64,000 nt of DNA, from assembly GCF_007993755.1 (NCBI RefSeq), contig NZ_CP042467.1, positions 4,612,001-4,676,000 of the forward strand. Reading direction: 5' to 3'. Below the pieces are notes generated by a model that saw nothing but the letters and a program-made list of their open reading frames with translations, did not search any database and had not been told where the DNA came from. Below, piece by piece: positions 45,428 to 56,217 of this stretch (the first letter of the stretch is position 1; every line of letters starts with the position of its first letter). This stretch comes from Microvenator marinus. GTDB taxonomy: Bacteria; Myxococcota_A; Bradymonadia; Bradymonadales; Bradymonadaceae. The position numbers were made by a program, and so were the translations under genes.

Positions 45428-48400
45428 GCTTCAATGGGGCCGCATCCATGCGGATGCGGAGGGTATGTCTGGCCGGCCGCGAATCTGCGCAACAGGAACC
45501 TGCTTCAATGGGGCCGCATCCATGCGGATGCGGAGGGGTGCCAGACGCCGTGCTCAATAACTGGCTGCATAAGATGCTTCAATGGGGCCGCATCCATGCG
45601 GATGCGGAGGGAGGGCATGATTATGAGCGCACCGATGCCGAATAAGGTGCTTCAATGGGGCCGCATCCATGCGGATGCGGAGGGTGAGCTCGGTGACCTG
45701 GTAGGACACGATTTTGAGTCGCTTCAATGGGGCCGCATCCATGCGGATGCGGAGGGGTAGCCCGCGCCACCCTCAAGGTAGAGCAGGAACGCCCGCTTCA
45801 ATGGGGCCGCATCCATGCGGATGCGGAGGGCGGCGTAATATGACCCAAGGTCTTTTTTGGAGAATGAGGCTTCAATGGGGCCGCATCCATGCGGATGCGG
45901 AGGGGATTGATGTTCCGCAGCGGGTGGCAGCGCCGTCGTGCTTCAATGGGGCCGCATCCATGCGGATGCGGAGGGAACCAGTACGCCATCAGATGACTGG
46001 AAGACGATATCTGCTTCAATGGGGCCGCATCCATGCGGATGCGGAGGGCCGCGTAAATGCGTCGCTGGTACTTCAGGTACACGGCCTGCTTCAATGGGGC
46101 CGCATCCATGCGGATGCGGAGGGCAGTGTAGTTGTTTGGAACTGCGCGCCGACGAGCTCAGCTTCAATGGGGCCGCATCCATGCGGATGCGGAGGGCATG
46201 GGATCTGACTCTGGGGTCTGATTGCGAGCTCGTGCTTCAATGGGGCCGCATCCATGCGGATGCGGAGGGCCAGGCTCTTTGCAGAACTTGACGAAGGCTT
46301 TGCAGAACTCGCTTCAATGGGGCCGCATCCATGCGGATGCGGAGGGTCCGACAGCAACGGCAAGGACGAGCCTACGGAGGCCTGCTTCAATGGGGCCGCA
46401 TCCATGCGGATGCGGAGGGGGAAAAGAACACGAAGCCAAATGGTCTGAGCTTTCCTCAGCTTCAATGGGGCCGCATCCATGCGGATGCGGAGGGTTCCCA
46501 CGTGCTCGATTGGTCCCTGATATAGCCCTCGTTGCTTCAATGGGGCCGCATCCATGCGGATGCGGAGGGGGTACAGCCGTTTCCTTTGCGTTCGCTTCTG
46601 CCTTCGCTCGCTTCAATGGGGCCGCATCCATGCGGATGCGGAGGGGTCTGGGTATATTCAACGCAAGGGGGCGCGTGGGTTAGCTTCAATGGGGCCGCAT
46701 CCATGCGGATGCGGAGGGCCTTGGACATCTCCATCGATACCTGGCCAGCAGCAAAGAGCTTCAATGGGGCCGCATCCATGCGGATGCGGAGGGTTTCGAC
46801 GGCTGAGGATCGCTCCGCCGCCTGGCTCGCTTCAATGGGGCCGCATCCATGCGGATGCGGAGGGAAAAGACGCGGTTTCGTCACCAATGCGCCGCATACA
46901 GCTTCAATGGGGCCGCATCCATGCGGATGCGGAGGGCATTGTCACTAATACGGTGTCAATTGTCACTTACACAAGCTTCAATGGGGCCGCATCCATGCGG
47001 ATGCGGAGGGCGCAACCGTCTGGCCCGATCAGTGGACAAAGTGGGTGGCTTCAATGGGGCCGCATCCATGCGGATGCGGAGGGGGGGGCGGTCTTCGTCA
47101 AAAACTTGGCCCTCTTTCATCTGGCTTCAATGGGGCCGCATCCATGCGGATGCGGAGGGACGCGAGGGTAGCCTTCGACGGTTGCCGGCGTCTTGCTTCA
47201 ATGGGGCCGCATCCATGCGGATGCGGAGGGTGCCGAGGCGGTCGCTCTTTCGAGCGGCGTGGAAAAGGCTTCAATGGGGCCGCATCCATGCGGATGCGGA
47301 GGGACGCTCTGATGCGTCACAAGTGGATTGAGGCGCTCGTAGCTTCAATGGGGCCGCATCCATGCGGATGCGGAGGGACCCCGGTAAACAGGGGTAACCT
47401 GCGGTAGATTGCGAGCTTCAATGGGGCCGCATCCATGCGGATGCGGAGGGGGCCTTAATTCAAAAACCCAGACTGATATCGAAGATGAGCTTCAATGGGG
47501 CCGCATCCATGCGGATGCGGAGGGGTCTTTGTCATAGTCCTCAAGCCACTTTGAGCCCTTGGGCTTCAATGGGGCCGCATCCATGCGGATGCGGAGGGGA
47601 CTTCCAGTTTGCCGTCTCAGCGCAAGCTCCGATGCTTCAATGGGGCCGCATCCATGCGGATGCGGAGGGGCGCCCACTCAATATCCACCGGCACTAAAGT
47701 CGCACCGCTTCAATGGGGCCGCATCCATGCGGATGCGGAGGGGGGCCATCGTAAAATTCGGGTGGCCCGCCTCGATCTGGCTTCAATGGGGCCGCATCCA
47801 TGCGGATGCGGAGGGGTGAGGGCGTGATCCGGCGTGTCCGCAACGTTAAAGACATGCTTCAATGGGGCCGCATCCATGCGGATGCGGAGGGACGATAGGA
47901 ACTCGACGCCGTGGTGTGCGCATGCCCGCTTCAATGGGGCCGCATCCATGCGGATGCGGAGGGCCTAGTTGAGTGCTACCAGCAGCGCGCCATAGGTACG
48001 GTTGGCTTCAATGGGGCCGCATCCATGCGGATGCGGAGGGTAGGGCCCCGATTTATGACGGGCGACAATACACACGCGCTTCAATGGGGCCGCATCCATG
48101 CGGATGCGGAGGGAAGCTAAACGATGTCCTGAAGAAACAGGACGAAGCTAAGCTTCAATGGGGCCGCATCCATGCGGATGCGGAGGGGCTTGGCGCGTAC
48201 CTTCGCAAGCTTGGTGAAGACGTTGCTTCAATGGGGCCGCATCCATGCGGATGCGGAGGGCTATTGAGAAAGGTAGAAGAAAAGAAAAAACAAATTGCTT
48301 CAATGGGGCCGCATCCATGCGGATGCGGAGGGGCTAGAAATCCGTCAGATGAACGAGGGGTTTGAGGCTGCTTCAATGGGGCCGCATCCATGCGGATGCG

Positions 48401-50978
48401 GAGGGGCTGTTCACCTGCGTGAACGTGGTCGACGTCGTGGTGCTTCAATGGGGCCGCATCCATGCGGATGCGGAGGGACTGGGATATCGGGGCGGAGTGC
48501 TGGGATCTCCCGGTCGCTTCAATGGGGCCGCATCCATGCGGATGCGGAGGGCAAAGTGACGCAATACGCGCCAGAATCGAAGAGCTTTTGCTTCAATGGG
48601 GCCGCATCCATGCGGATGCGGAGGGTACACCACCCAACATCATCGAATCGGATTGTTCTGTCAGCTTCAATGGGGCCGCATCCATGCGGATGCGGAGGGG
48701 TTGTAGACCGGGCCCTTAAAGCGTTCCTCCTGCGTGATGCTTCAATGGGGCCGCATCCATGCGGATGCGGAGGGCTGCGGCCAGGTCGGTAATCGGCCGG
48801 CCGACGTTGTGCTTCAATGGGGCCGCATCCATGCGGATGCGGAGGGGGGGGCCTGTCGGGACTCATCACAGGTAAAAACATGAAGCTTCAATGGGGCCGC
48901 ATCCATGCGGATGCGGAGGGGTGCTCACGGAGTCCCCCATTTTGATTGGCTGTACGACTGCTTCAATGGGGCCGCATCCATGCGGATGCGGAGGGCACTG
49001 TGGACGGCGTTAAGTGCGCAACCTTCGTCCGGCTTCAATGGGGCCGCATCCATGCGGATGCGGAGGGATTTCTGGAGAAGCTGCCCTTGATCGGTACCGA
49101 CTCGAGCTTCAATGGGGCCGCATCCATGCGGATGCGGAGGGCATCATGATGTCAGGGGTACGCCCTGCCTAAAAACGGCTTCAATGGGGCCGCATCCATG
49201 CGGATGCGGAGGGTCCGCGAATCTCAGCTTCCAGCTCGGCAGGAGTTGCCCGCTTCAATGGGGCCGCATCCATGCGGATGCGGAGGGGTGTTGAACCATT
49301 CCAATCATCGGGAACTGTAACAAAGAGCTTCAATGGGGCCGCATCCATGCGGATGCGGAGGGTTGCAACAAAGAAACCCCATATGAGGACGTAACAACAG
49401 CTTCAATGGGGCCGCATCCATGCGGATGCGGAGGGTGCGAATCGAGGGCTCATCGAATCAAGGAGCTTGAGGGCGCTTCAATGGGGCCGCATCCATGCGG
49501 ATGCGGAGGGTTCGGCGGCTGTACAAGCTAATCAGGGCGAATCTTGCTTCAATGGGGCCGCATCCATGCGGATGCGGAGGGGCTCGCTACCTTGGCTACT
49601 ACGGCAACGGGGTCGTGCATGCTTCAATGGGGCCGCATCCATGCGGATGCGGAGGGCGAACGCCATACTTGCCGCAACGCCGCGTGATTGTGATGCTTCA
49701 ATGGGGCCGCATCCATGCGGATGCGGAGGGGATTTCATTGAGTGGCATGAGTGCTGTGGCAGACCAAAAGCTTCAATGGGGCCGCATCCATGCGGATGCG
49801 GAGGGCTTAATGAACCCGTCAGTGTGTCCTTTCATCAAGCCATTGCTTCAATGGGGCCGCATCCATGCGGATGCGGAGGGGGGTCTTATTTCTTCTGCGG
49901 GTACTTCAACTGTAACTGCTTCAATGGGGCCGCATCCATGCGGATGCGGAGGGGCTGCCGCATCGGGCGACCTCGTGTGTGGTTACGCGCTTGCTTCAAT
50001 GGGGCCGCATCCATGCGGATGCGGAGGGATCACGTCACCACCTAAAGAGATCTCAGTGTTCTATAATGCTTCAATGGGGCCGCATCCATGCGGATGCGGA
50101 GGGACTGGGACATCGGCGCGGAGTGCTGGGGCCTGCCAGTCGCTTCAATGGGGCCGCATCCATGCGGATGCGGAGGGAAAAGGAGACACCATGCAAGACC
50201 TCATCAAGAAAATTGCTTCAATGGGGCCGCATCCATGCGGATGCGGAGGGGCGGATAATTCGTACGCCTGTTGGTTCAGCGGTCTGCTTCAATGGGGCCG
50301 CATCCATGCGGATGCGGAGGGACTATAAATGTAAGTGAAGAAGGTCGAATAAAAACAGCTTCAATGGGGCCGCATCCATGCGGATGCGGAGGGTTGTAAC
50401 TCCACTCGGGAGAAACCCGAAACAACGGAGACGCTTCAATGGGGCCGCATCCATGCGGATGCGGAGGGTCGGGGAGGGGTATGCTGCAACCGCCGAAGAG
50501 ATTGCTTCAATGGGGCCGCATCCATGCGGATGCGGAGGGACAGAATCAGCCAGATTGAGAACGGTCGAAAGTATTTGCTTCAATGGGGCCGCATCCATGC
50601 GGATGCGGAGGGTATCCAAAAATGTCGGGCGCGATGGTGGACGAAACCACGAGCTTCAATGGGGCCGCATCCATGCGGATGCGGAGGGCAACCAGCGGCC
50701 AATCAGGCGCCCCCGGCGTTGAATGCTTCAATGGGGCCGCATCCATGCGGATGCGGAGGGCGCGCGCACGCGAAACAACCCAGCAATCTAGTAATAGGCT
50801 TCAATGGGGCCGCATCCATGCGGATGCGGAGGGGTCGACAACCGACCTGTGTTCCGAGTTGATTCACAGCTTCAATGGGGCCGCATCCATGCGGATGCGG
50901 AGGGGGCGGGTCGACCTTCATCAGTCGGTAGGCGATCTTTTGGCTTCAATGGGGCCGCATCCATGCGGATGCGGAGGG

Positions 50979-51168
50979 GGCGATGCTCGCAACACCGCAC
51001 TCTAACAATGGATGCGGGGTGTGTCCACGAGGACCTAGGGAATTCTGAGCAGAGTTTGGAATTCGAAACGACAAAATGGCTCCATGTTTGGAAGGAAAAC
51101 GAGCAATAACCTAAAAATCACGAATTGCGAGTGCGACCGGGTGTTTGAGCGCCACTTCGACGCTCGCA
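50979..51168 (-). promoter_or_regulatory. Probable CRISPR leader
   Basis: This is the 190-bp non-coding, relatively AT-rich stretch between the last intact repeat and the cas2 stop. Its minus strand has TTTTTAGGTTATTG near 51117-51104. It also has CCCCGCATCC directly followed by ATTG (51019-51006), which looks like the repeat with its hairpin right arm removed, 27 bp before the first repeat. The position beside cas2 and opposite the degenerate repeat supports the leader role. No clear promoter hexamers were found. Confidence 0.65.
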
Positions 51169-51471
51169 TCATAGCACAAAAGCACGTCGTGTTCCTGCTT
51201 TGAAAGGCTTACCAATAGCCGTAACAGCGTTTGAGCCGCGCCCCTGAACTGGGCCCAAGTCAAAGAAGAGGACCTGGTCTTCGTCATGTTGAATCAACTC
51301 GGCCAGCTTGGCTTGGAGTCTAGTCATGGAGATTTCATTCAACTCCACGCAAAACACGGAATACTGAATGTGCTCGCCGAAGCCTTTAAGGCACTCAAAG
51401 ATATCCGTTCGCCTAGAGTCGTCGCAGATATCATACGTGATGATGATTCGGTTGATTCCAATTCTCATCAT
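51169..51471 (-). CDS. cas2: Cas2 adaptation protein
   Basis: The protein is about 100 residues. Its ferredoxin-like start (INRIIITYDICDDSRRTDIF) includes the conserved Asp after strand 1, followed by QYSVFCVEL and a middle acidic strand. With Cas1 it forms the spacer integrase. The start overlaps the end of the cas4-cas1 gene by four bases, so the two are coupled. Transcription runs toward the array. Confidence 0.93.
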   Translation of the reverse strand: MMRIGINRIIITYDICDDSRRTDIFECLKGFGEHIQYSVFCVELNEISMTRLQAKLAELIQHDEDQVLFFDLGPVQGRGSNAVTAIGKPFKAGTRRAFVL

Positions 51472-53099
51472 CTGGTCCTGAATGCAGGGAGTGTCGGAAT
51501 CTCCCCCGTTAGGAATCGTGAGAGAAGTCTGGCCTGAACTGCCAAGACCCGCCGGTAGTCGATTCGATATTCGAAAACCGGATGCGTTATGGCGTCTGCC
51601 ATTCTTCGCTCGTAGGCACCGATGAATGTCTTCCGCGCCCGGTCTTTGAGCATCACCCCTTGTCCAGTGCGAACCACATCGTCCGCCTGAATCTCCCGTC
51701 TCTTGATGACCTGCAGCACCGTAGAATCCACAATCAGTGGTCGGAATGGCTCCATCAGGTCTAGTGAGAGGCTGGGCCTTCCGTGATGCGTCGTGTGGTA
51801 CATTCCCAAGTAGGGGTCTAGACCCACGTTGAGGAGTGCCCGTGTACAGTCCTTTGTCAGCAACGCATAACCAAGCGAAAGCAACGCATTGGTCGCGTCT
51901 TTAGGTGGACGGCGGTTCCGGCCTTTCATCTCAAACGCGTCATCAACCTCGGCAACCATGTCCGAGAAGTCACTCCAATATCGCCGCGCGGCATCACCTT
52001 CGTACCCCAAAAGACTCCCCTTAGAATCTGCCTTTTCGGCCTCCCGTCTCAGCATCTTCAAACGTTTCAGAGTGTCAGACTCGTTGGTCGCGTTTCGGCG
52101 CAGCAGCACTCGACAATTATGAACTTTGTCGGAAATCAGCTGTTGCGCAACTCTTAGGGAAAGCTCTTTGTCGTGATGCTCGTATTGAGAAATTCTAACC
52201 CCAACGTTTCTGCTCATGGTTGAGAACGTAGACCCGTAGTACCAACCACCAGTGGTGAAGAATGAGACCGGAATGTCTCTGCCGAGGCAGTACTGGAGTG
52301 TCTGTGTTGTAAACTGTACTCCGCCAAGCAGGTTCAACTCGCTGACCATATCCAGGCCAACCTTTCGAATGTCCTCTTCAGCGTCGCGTGGTGTGATGAT
52401 CAACGTATTCTTCGAGACTCCCACTCGCGTCCCGCCGCCTACAACGTAGAGAGGAAGAGAGTCCGTCTGGGGCGCCAAAACGCGCTTGATTTTCGTGTCC
52501 TCCCCCAAAGTTAGGGCGTTGACCTCGTCCGGCAAACAAATCTGATTTAGTGAGCAACCACGGCATTGCGGCGAGTCTTCGAGAGGAGGTGGAGGCTCCA
52601 TCTCGAAGACTTTTCGTGCGTCCGCCAATGCGTCCAAGGCTTCCGAAATCATCTCAGTGGTAAGTTCCACAACGACTCGCCTACGGACTGCATTGTAGTA
52701 GGCCGCGACCTTTTCAACACGCATCCCTTGGGCGCGCATGAGCAGTGCTTGAAGTACGAGCTGGACTCGATCGGCAGGCCAAAGTTCAGACTTGTCCTTC
52801 GGGCTTCCCTTCTTGGTGTCCACTGGAAAACACGACCCGTCTTCCTCTGCGTCCACCAGATCAATCTTGCCCGTGATTCCGAGGTCGTCGTCGGAGAGCC
52901 AGAGTGAGCGCGTGTGCCACGGCTCGTCCTCTTCATTGGGTGCATTGAGCTTACCACCTGGTTTATCCACCCTCCGGTGCACAAAATGGCCCTCCAGCGT
53001 ATGTTCATTGTCCACGAAGTCCCCACCAACGTGCTCCAACCAAAGAAGTCTTGGGCAGAAAACGAAGGTGTTCACATTGCGCACCGGAATGAGCTCCAT
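51468..53099 (-). CDS. cas4-cas1: Cas4-Cas1 fusion protein
   Basis: Residues ~1-195 are Cas4: FVFCPRLLWLEHV with the first Cys, GKIDLVDAEEDGSCFPVDTK as nuclease core, and the Cys trio CRGCSLNQIC for the Fe-S cluster. Residues ~215-543 are Cas1: LLGYEGDAARRYW with the metal-binding Glu, and TTHHGRPSLSLDLMEPFRP with the His and Asp/Glu ligands. The fusion is typical of type I-G and couples PAM-aware trimming to integration. AAGGAGG precedes the ATG at 53099. Both halves look intact. Confidence 0.95.
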   Translation of the reverse strand: MELIPVRNVNTFVFCPRLLWLEHVGGDFVDNEHTLEGHFVHRRVDKPGGKLNAPNEEDEPWHTRSLWLSDDDLGITGKIDLVDAEEDGSCFPVDTKKGSPKDKSELWPADRVQLVLQALLMRAQGMRVEKVAAYYNAVRRRVVVELTTEMISEALDALADARKVFEMEPPPPLEDSPQCRGCSLNQICLPDEVNALTLGEDTKIKRVLAPQTDSLPLYVVGGGTRVGVSKNTLIITPRDAEEDIRKVGLDMVSELNLLGGVQFTTQTLQYCLGRDIPVSFFTTGGWYYGSTFSTMSRNVGVRISQYEHHDKELSLRVAQQLISDKVHNCRVLLRRNATNESDTLKRLKMLRREAEKADSKGSLLGYEGDAARRYWSDFSDMVAEVDDAFEMKGRNRRPPKDATNALLSLGYALLTKDCTRALLNVGLDPYLGMYHTTHHGRPSLSLDLMEPFRPLIVDSTVLQVIKRREIQADDVVRTGQGVMLKDRARKTFIGAYERRMADAITHPVFEYRIDYRRVLAVQARLLSRFLTGEIPTLPAFRTR

Positions 53100-53114
53100 T
53101 GAAGCCTCCTTATC

Positions 53115-53429
53115 CTATTCACTTGTCAAAGAAATGCGCCGTTGCCGACGCTTGAGAGTGTACAAGACCATTGGCGTGATGACTATGTCATCAAGTACTT
53201 CGACGTGGGTTTTATGCACACGAATTCTGAATTCACGAGCTGTTAGCCCAGGAATGTGTTGGACTACCAACACCTCGGAGGTCCTCTTGACCTGCAAGAG
53301 CTTTGGTTCCCGAAACTTTAATCTTAAGACGGCATGCGCCCTTATCGTAATGACCGTAGGACTGCTAGGGCGCCAGGCCGGCAGGCAATGTCGCAAGGGT
53401 ATGTAAAGGGAGTACCACACGTCCTTCAT
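53115..53429 (-). CDS. Possible small hypothetical protein upstream of cas4-cas1
   Basis: The 401-bp gap 53100-53500 holds one candidate gene, ending 15 bp before cas4-cas1. The product is basic, with LRLKFREPKLLQVKRTSEVL, LTAREFRIRVHKTHVEVLDD and a RRQRR end. No ribosome site stands before the ATG at 53429 and I recognise no family, so it may be spurious or start further in. If real it would be co-transcribed with the adaptation genes. Confidence 0.3.
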   Translation of the reverse strand: MKDVWYSLYIPLRHCLPAWRPSSPTVITIRAHAVLRLKFREPKLLQVKRTSEVLVVQHIPGLTAREFRIRVHKTHVEVLDDIVITPMVLYTLKRRQRRISLTSE

Positions 53430-53500
53430 TGAAACAGAAGGATTGGCATCTAGCGTGCCGCACGTGCATTTTCTTGTAAATCAGGTGCGATTCTTGACGT

Positions 53501-56161
53501 CTACTGCAGCGGTAAACACTGGCCCGGCTCAGTCTGGGAGTCCGTAGAACACGCCGTGACCTCGCCGTTCGGGTCGATCGAGACGCGCACGTCGTAAGAT
53601 GAAGCTATGAGTGAGGCTGGGGTGGACCACGTGACGGTGAAGGACTCGGTGCCGCCTGGTTGTAGGGCCGCGCTTGTGCGTACCGTCTCGATGGGGATGA
53701 CCGTGGCGCCACGCAGCGCCTCCACCACGATAGGCAGGTCTTGAGGGACCGGCATCGCGCCGTCGTTCTGGATGGCGAAAGTGATGGTCACTGTGCCAAT
53801 TGAGCAGGTGACGTCGTCCACGTCGAGGTTCGTGATTTTGAGGTCGTCGAAGGTCAGGCCGCCTGCGCTGGTGGCGCCTGAGCCGCTGTTATTCGCGTCG
53901 TCGCACTCGTTGATGGTGCCGTCGGGGTCTACTACGCCGTCGATGGTGAAGTCGGCGGCATCCCAGCCTGCGGGTACGGTCCACGTGATGAGGATGGTCT
54001 CGGATTGCGACGGAAGTAGGGCCGCTGAGGTGGTCACGTCGGCTACGTCTACGGACTCGCCCTGGCCGTTAGTGGCCGTGACGGAGACGGGGGTTCCGGC
54101 GCCCACGCCCAACGAGCCTGCGTTTGTCACTGTCACCGCAATCTCCACCGTGACCGACTCGCCGCACGTCGGGTTTCGGATTTCTACGCCCGAGATGGTC
54201 AGGTCTGGTGCGTTGAACACGCCGTCAGGTTGGACGTTCAGGCGGAAGGAGTTCGTGACAGGGTTTTGGTAGTGGAGGATGGGTGCGGCAGGCACCGTGC
54301 CGTTGTCCTGGATATTTGTGATGTGGAATGGGTGCTGGTTCCAGACGCGGCGAGTGGAGACCCAGTTGTCATTGGCGTCACCGAAGACGAAGACGCCGGC
54401 GGTTCCGCCCACGGGATAGTTCGGGAAGTTGGTCTCGCAGTTATCGCGCGCGATCTGGTCATTATTGCCCACCACCACGATCTCGGCATTGAAGTCCGCG
54501 TCTACGTCCACCACGATGGGCATCTCGGCGCCTGTGCGCGTGCTGTTCGCCGTCTCAAAGAGGACGGCGCCTGTGATGCCGTCAAACACGCGCAGGAAGC
54601 ATTCGTCGTTGTAGACCACCTCGGCCCTGCCATCGCCGTCAAAGTCGAACACAGACGAGCCTGTGCGGGAGCTCGAGATGTCCTGAACCGTCACTGTCCA
54701 CAGGATGCCTTCGCCTTGCCCACCGCCTGGGCACAAGGTTGGGTCCGGGGTGTCGCCCGTACACGCGGGGTCAAACACGGTATACTGGCCGCGGCCGGCC
54801 GCTGAGATCTCGCGCTGCCCGTCGCCATCAAAATCCGCGATGGTCGGTGGTCCGCCTTGTCCTCCGCCCGGCAGGTCGATCGGACCGAACACTAGCGTGC
54901 CGTCATGGCTGAACACGCGCAACGAGCCCTGGCCCACCGCCGCAATCTCCGGGAGGCCGTCGCCATCAAGGTCTGCCACGGCTGGGTAGCCGTCTCCAAA
55001 ATTCGCGGATTGGTCCCAGAGCATGGTGCCGTCGAGCTTCATCACTCGGTTTCCGGCCACGATCTCAGGGTGGAAATTACCCTGGTCGTCGGCCACGCGG
55101 TCAATGTCTACGGCCACAGTCATGCCGCTTCCAGAGTTCTGCGCGCCGGCTGGGCCACCGTTCAACCCGTTCCAAATCGCGCCGTTTGCGTCTAGCACGG
55201 AGAAGCCCGCGATGATTTCAGGCACGCCGTCGCCGTCCAGGTCCGCAAGGGTAGGGGCGCCCTCGTAGTCGAAGTTTCCGAGCGCACCTTCGTTATTATG
55301 CCAGATTCGCGTGATGGTCTGATCGGCAGGATTGACGCGGTAGAGCGCGATTCCGCCTTCCACGGCCGTCCCCACAATCTCAAGCTCGGGTGTGCTCGTG
55401 TCTACGTTACCCACGGCGAGCCCTGAGGTATTGGGGATGAGCTCCTCCACGGCTCCCGCGGCCACTAGCGAGAAGTCCTCACCGTTCAAGACCACCAACA
55501 TAGCGCCCGAGAGACTTCCGCGATACAGTTGAACCACAACCTCCGGCATGCCGTCGCCATCCACATCGGCCACAGTCGGAGCGGTCAATGAGCCGCTATA
55601 GAAGTTGCCATTTCGCTCGATGCCGGGGAAATGTTGCTCGGGCGAAGGTGTGAACACGCCGACCGGTGGCCGGTATTCGCAGACCACATTGATGGCGTCT
55701 TTTGGGATGCAGGCCGCCAGAGTCGGCTCGCAATACTCGCCATCTGGGCACTCGAATGAGGACTGGCACTCTTGTCCGGGCGCAAGGCACGCGTCAAAAA
55801 TACAGACGTCGGCACCCTCGCAGCAGAGCTCGTCGGAGGCGCCGCAACGGGTGCCTTCGCAGATGGGCAAACAGGCGTCTTGCACGCACTCTTCGGTGGC
55901 TTCACAGCAATCACTGCCGCACGCGGATTCACAGGTCTCGGCGTCTGGTTCTGCGTCCGCTCCCATATCTGTCTGGTCTGAGTCAGGTTGGTCTTGGTCC
56001 GTACCAGAGTCGGGAACCGGAAGGTCCGTGGGCATATCTTGCCCAGCATCCATTCCGAAGTCCGAACCATCCGGCGTGGTGCCGGTCTGGTCTTCACAAC
56101 CGCTGCAGGCCTGAGAAAAAATGGCGAGACAGAGAAGAAATCTGAAGCCGTGACGAGTCAT
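53501..56161 (-). CDS. Lipoprotein with FG-GAP/VCBS repeats and two CARDB domains
   Basis: The ATG at 56161 is chosen because the lipobox signal (MTRHGFRFLLCLAIFSQAC) begins there; a GTG 12 bp upstream is possible. An Asp/Gln/Pro linker and a Cys-rich segment lead into FG-GAP-like repeats with DVDGDGMPEVVV, DLDGDGVPEIIA and DLDGDGLPEIAA calcium loops, probably forming a beta-propeller. Two CARDB-like beta-sandwiches follow (VTSAALLPSQSETILITWTV, VRTSAALQPGGTESFTVTW). It is probably a surface adhesion or scaffolding protein. Confidence 0.82.
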   Translation of the reverse strand: MTRHGFRFLLCLAIFSQACSGCEDQTGTTPDGSDFGMDAGQDMPTDLPVPDSGTDQDQPDSDQTDMGADAEPDAETCESACGSDCCEATEECVQDACLPICEGTRCGASDELCCEGADVCIFDACLAPGQECQSSFECPDGEYCEPTLAACIPKDAINVVCEYRPPVGVFTPSPEQHFPGIERNGNFYSGSLTAPTVADVDGDGMPEVVVQLYRGSLSGAMLVVLNGEDFSLVAAGAVEELIPNTSGLAVGNVDTSTPELEIVGTAVEGGIALYRVNPADQTITRIWHNNEGALGNFDYEGAPTLADLDGDGVPEIIAGFSVLDANGAIWNGLNGGPAGAQNSGSGMTVAVDIDRVADDQGNFHPEIVAGNRVMKLDGTMLWDQSANFGDGYPAVADLDGDGLPEIAAVGQGSLRVFSHDGTLVFGPIDLPGGGQGGPPTIADFDGDGQREISAAGRGQYTVFDPACTGDTPDPTLCPGGGQGEGILWTVTVQDISSSRTGSSVFDFDGDGRAEVVYNDECFLRVFDGITGAVLFETANSTRTGAEMPIVVDVDADFNAEIVVVGNNDQIARDNCETNFPNYPVGGTAGVFVFGDANDNWVSTRRVWNQHPFHITNIQDNGTVPAAPILHYQNPVTNSFRLNVQPDGVFNAPDLTISGVEIRNPTCGESVTVEIAVTVTNAGSLGVGAGTPVSVTATNGQGESVDVADVTTSAALLPSQSETILITWTVPAGWDAADFTIDGVVDPDGTINECDDANNSGSGATSAGGLTFDDLKITNLDVDDVTCSIGTVTITFAIQNDGAMPVPQDLPIVVEALRGATVIPIETVRTSAALQPGGTESFTVTWSTPASLIASSYDVRVSIDPNGEVTACSTDSQTEPGQCLPLQ

Positions 56162-56217
56162 CTGGTTTTCCACGTAAAGGTAGGATTCGCGCTACGTGGA
56201 AGTATAGCCAGAATCGC

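Larger units (their letters stand above)
42848..50978 (-). CRISPR. Type I-G CRISPR array, 111 repeats and 110 spacers
   Basis: By hand count there are 111 copies of a 36-bp repeat (plus strand GCTTCAATGGGG, then CCGCATCC-ATGC-GGATGCGG, then AGGG) with spacers of about 35-40 bp. The 8-bp palindromic stem with ATGC loop suits cutting by the Cas6 part of Csb2. On the minus strand the repeat ends ATTGAAGC, like the usual 8-nt crRNA handle. The terminal repeat at 42848-42883 has four to six changes, marking the old, leader-distal end. Transcription from right to left is therefore inferred. Apart from that copy the repeats look identical. About 104 spacers are unique. Confidence 0.97.

Noticed and set aside
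42848-50978. Array transcribed on the plus strand with the leader on the hicB side
   Set aside because: The degenerate repeat is on the hicB side, only 15 bp separate hicB from the array, and the usual ATTGAAGC repeat end is on the minus strand.
42836-51109. Many open reading frames of 60-290 codons on both strands
   Set aside because: They are readthrough of the CRISPR array: each repeats GAASMRMRR, QWGRIHADAEG or MGPHPCGCGG, the three translations of the same 36-bp repeat. None has a ribosome site or a protein-like body.
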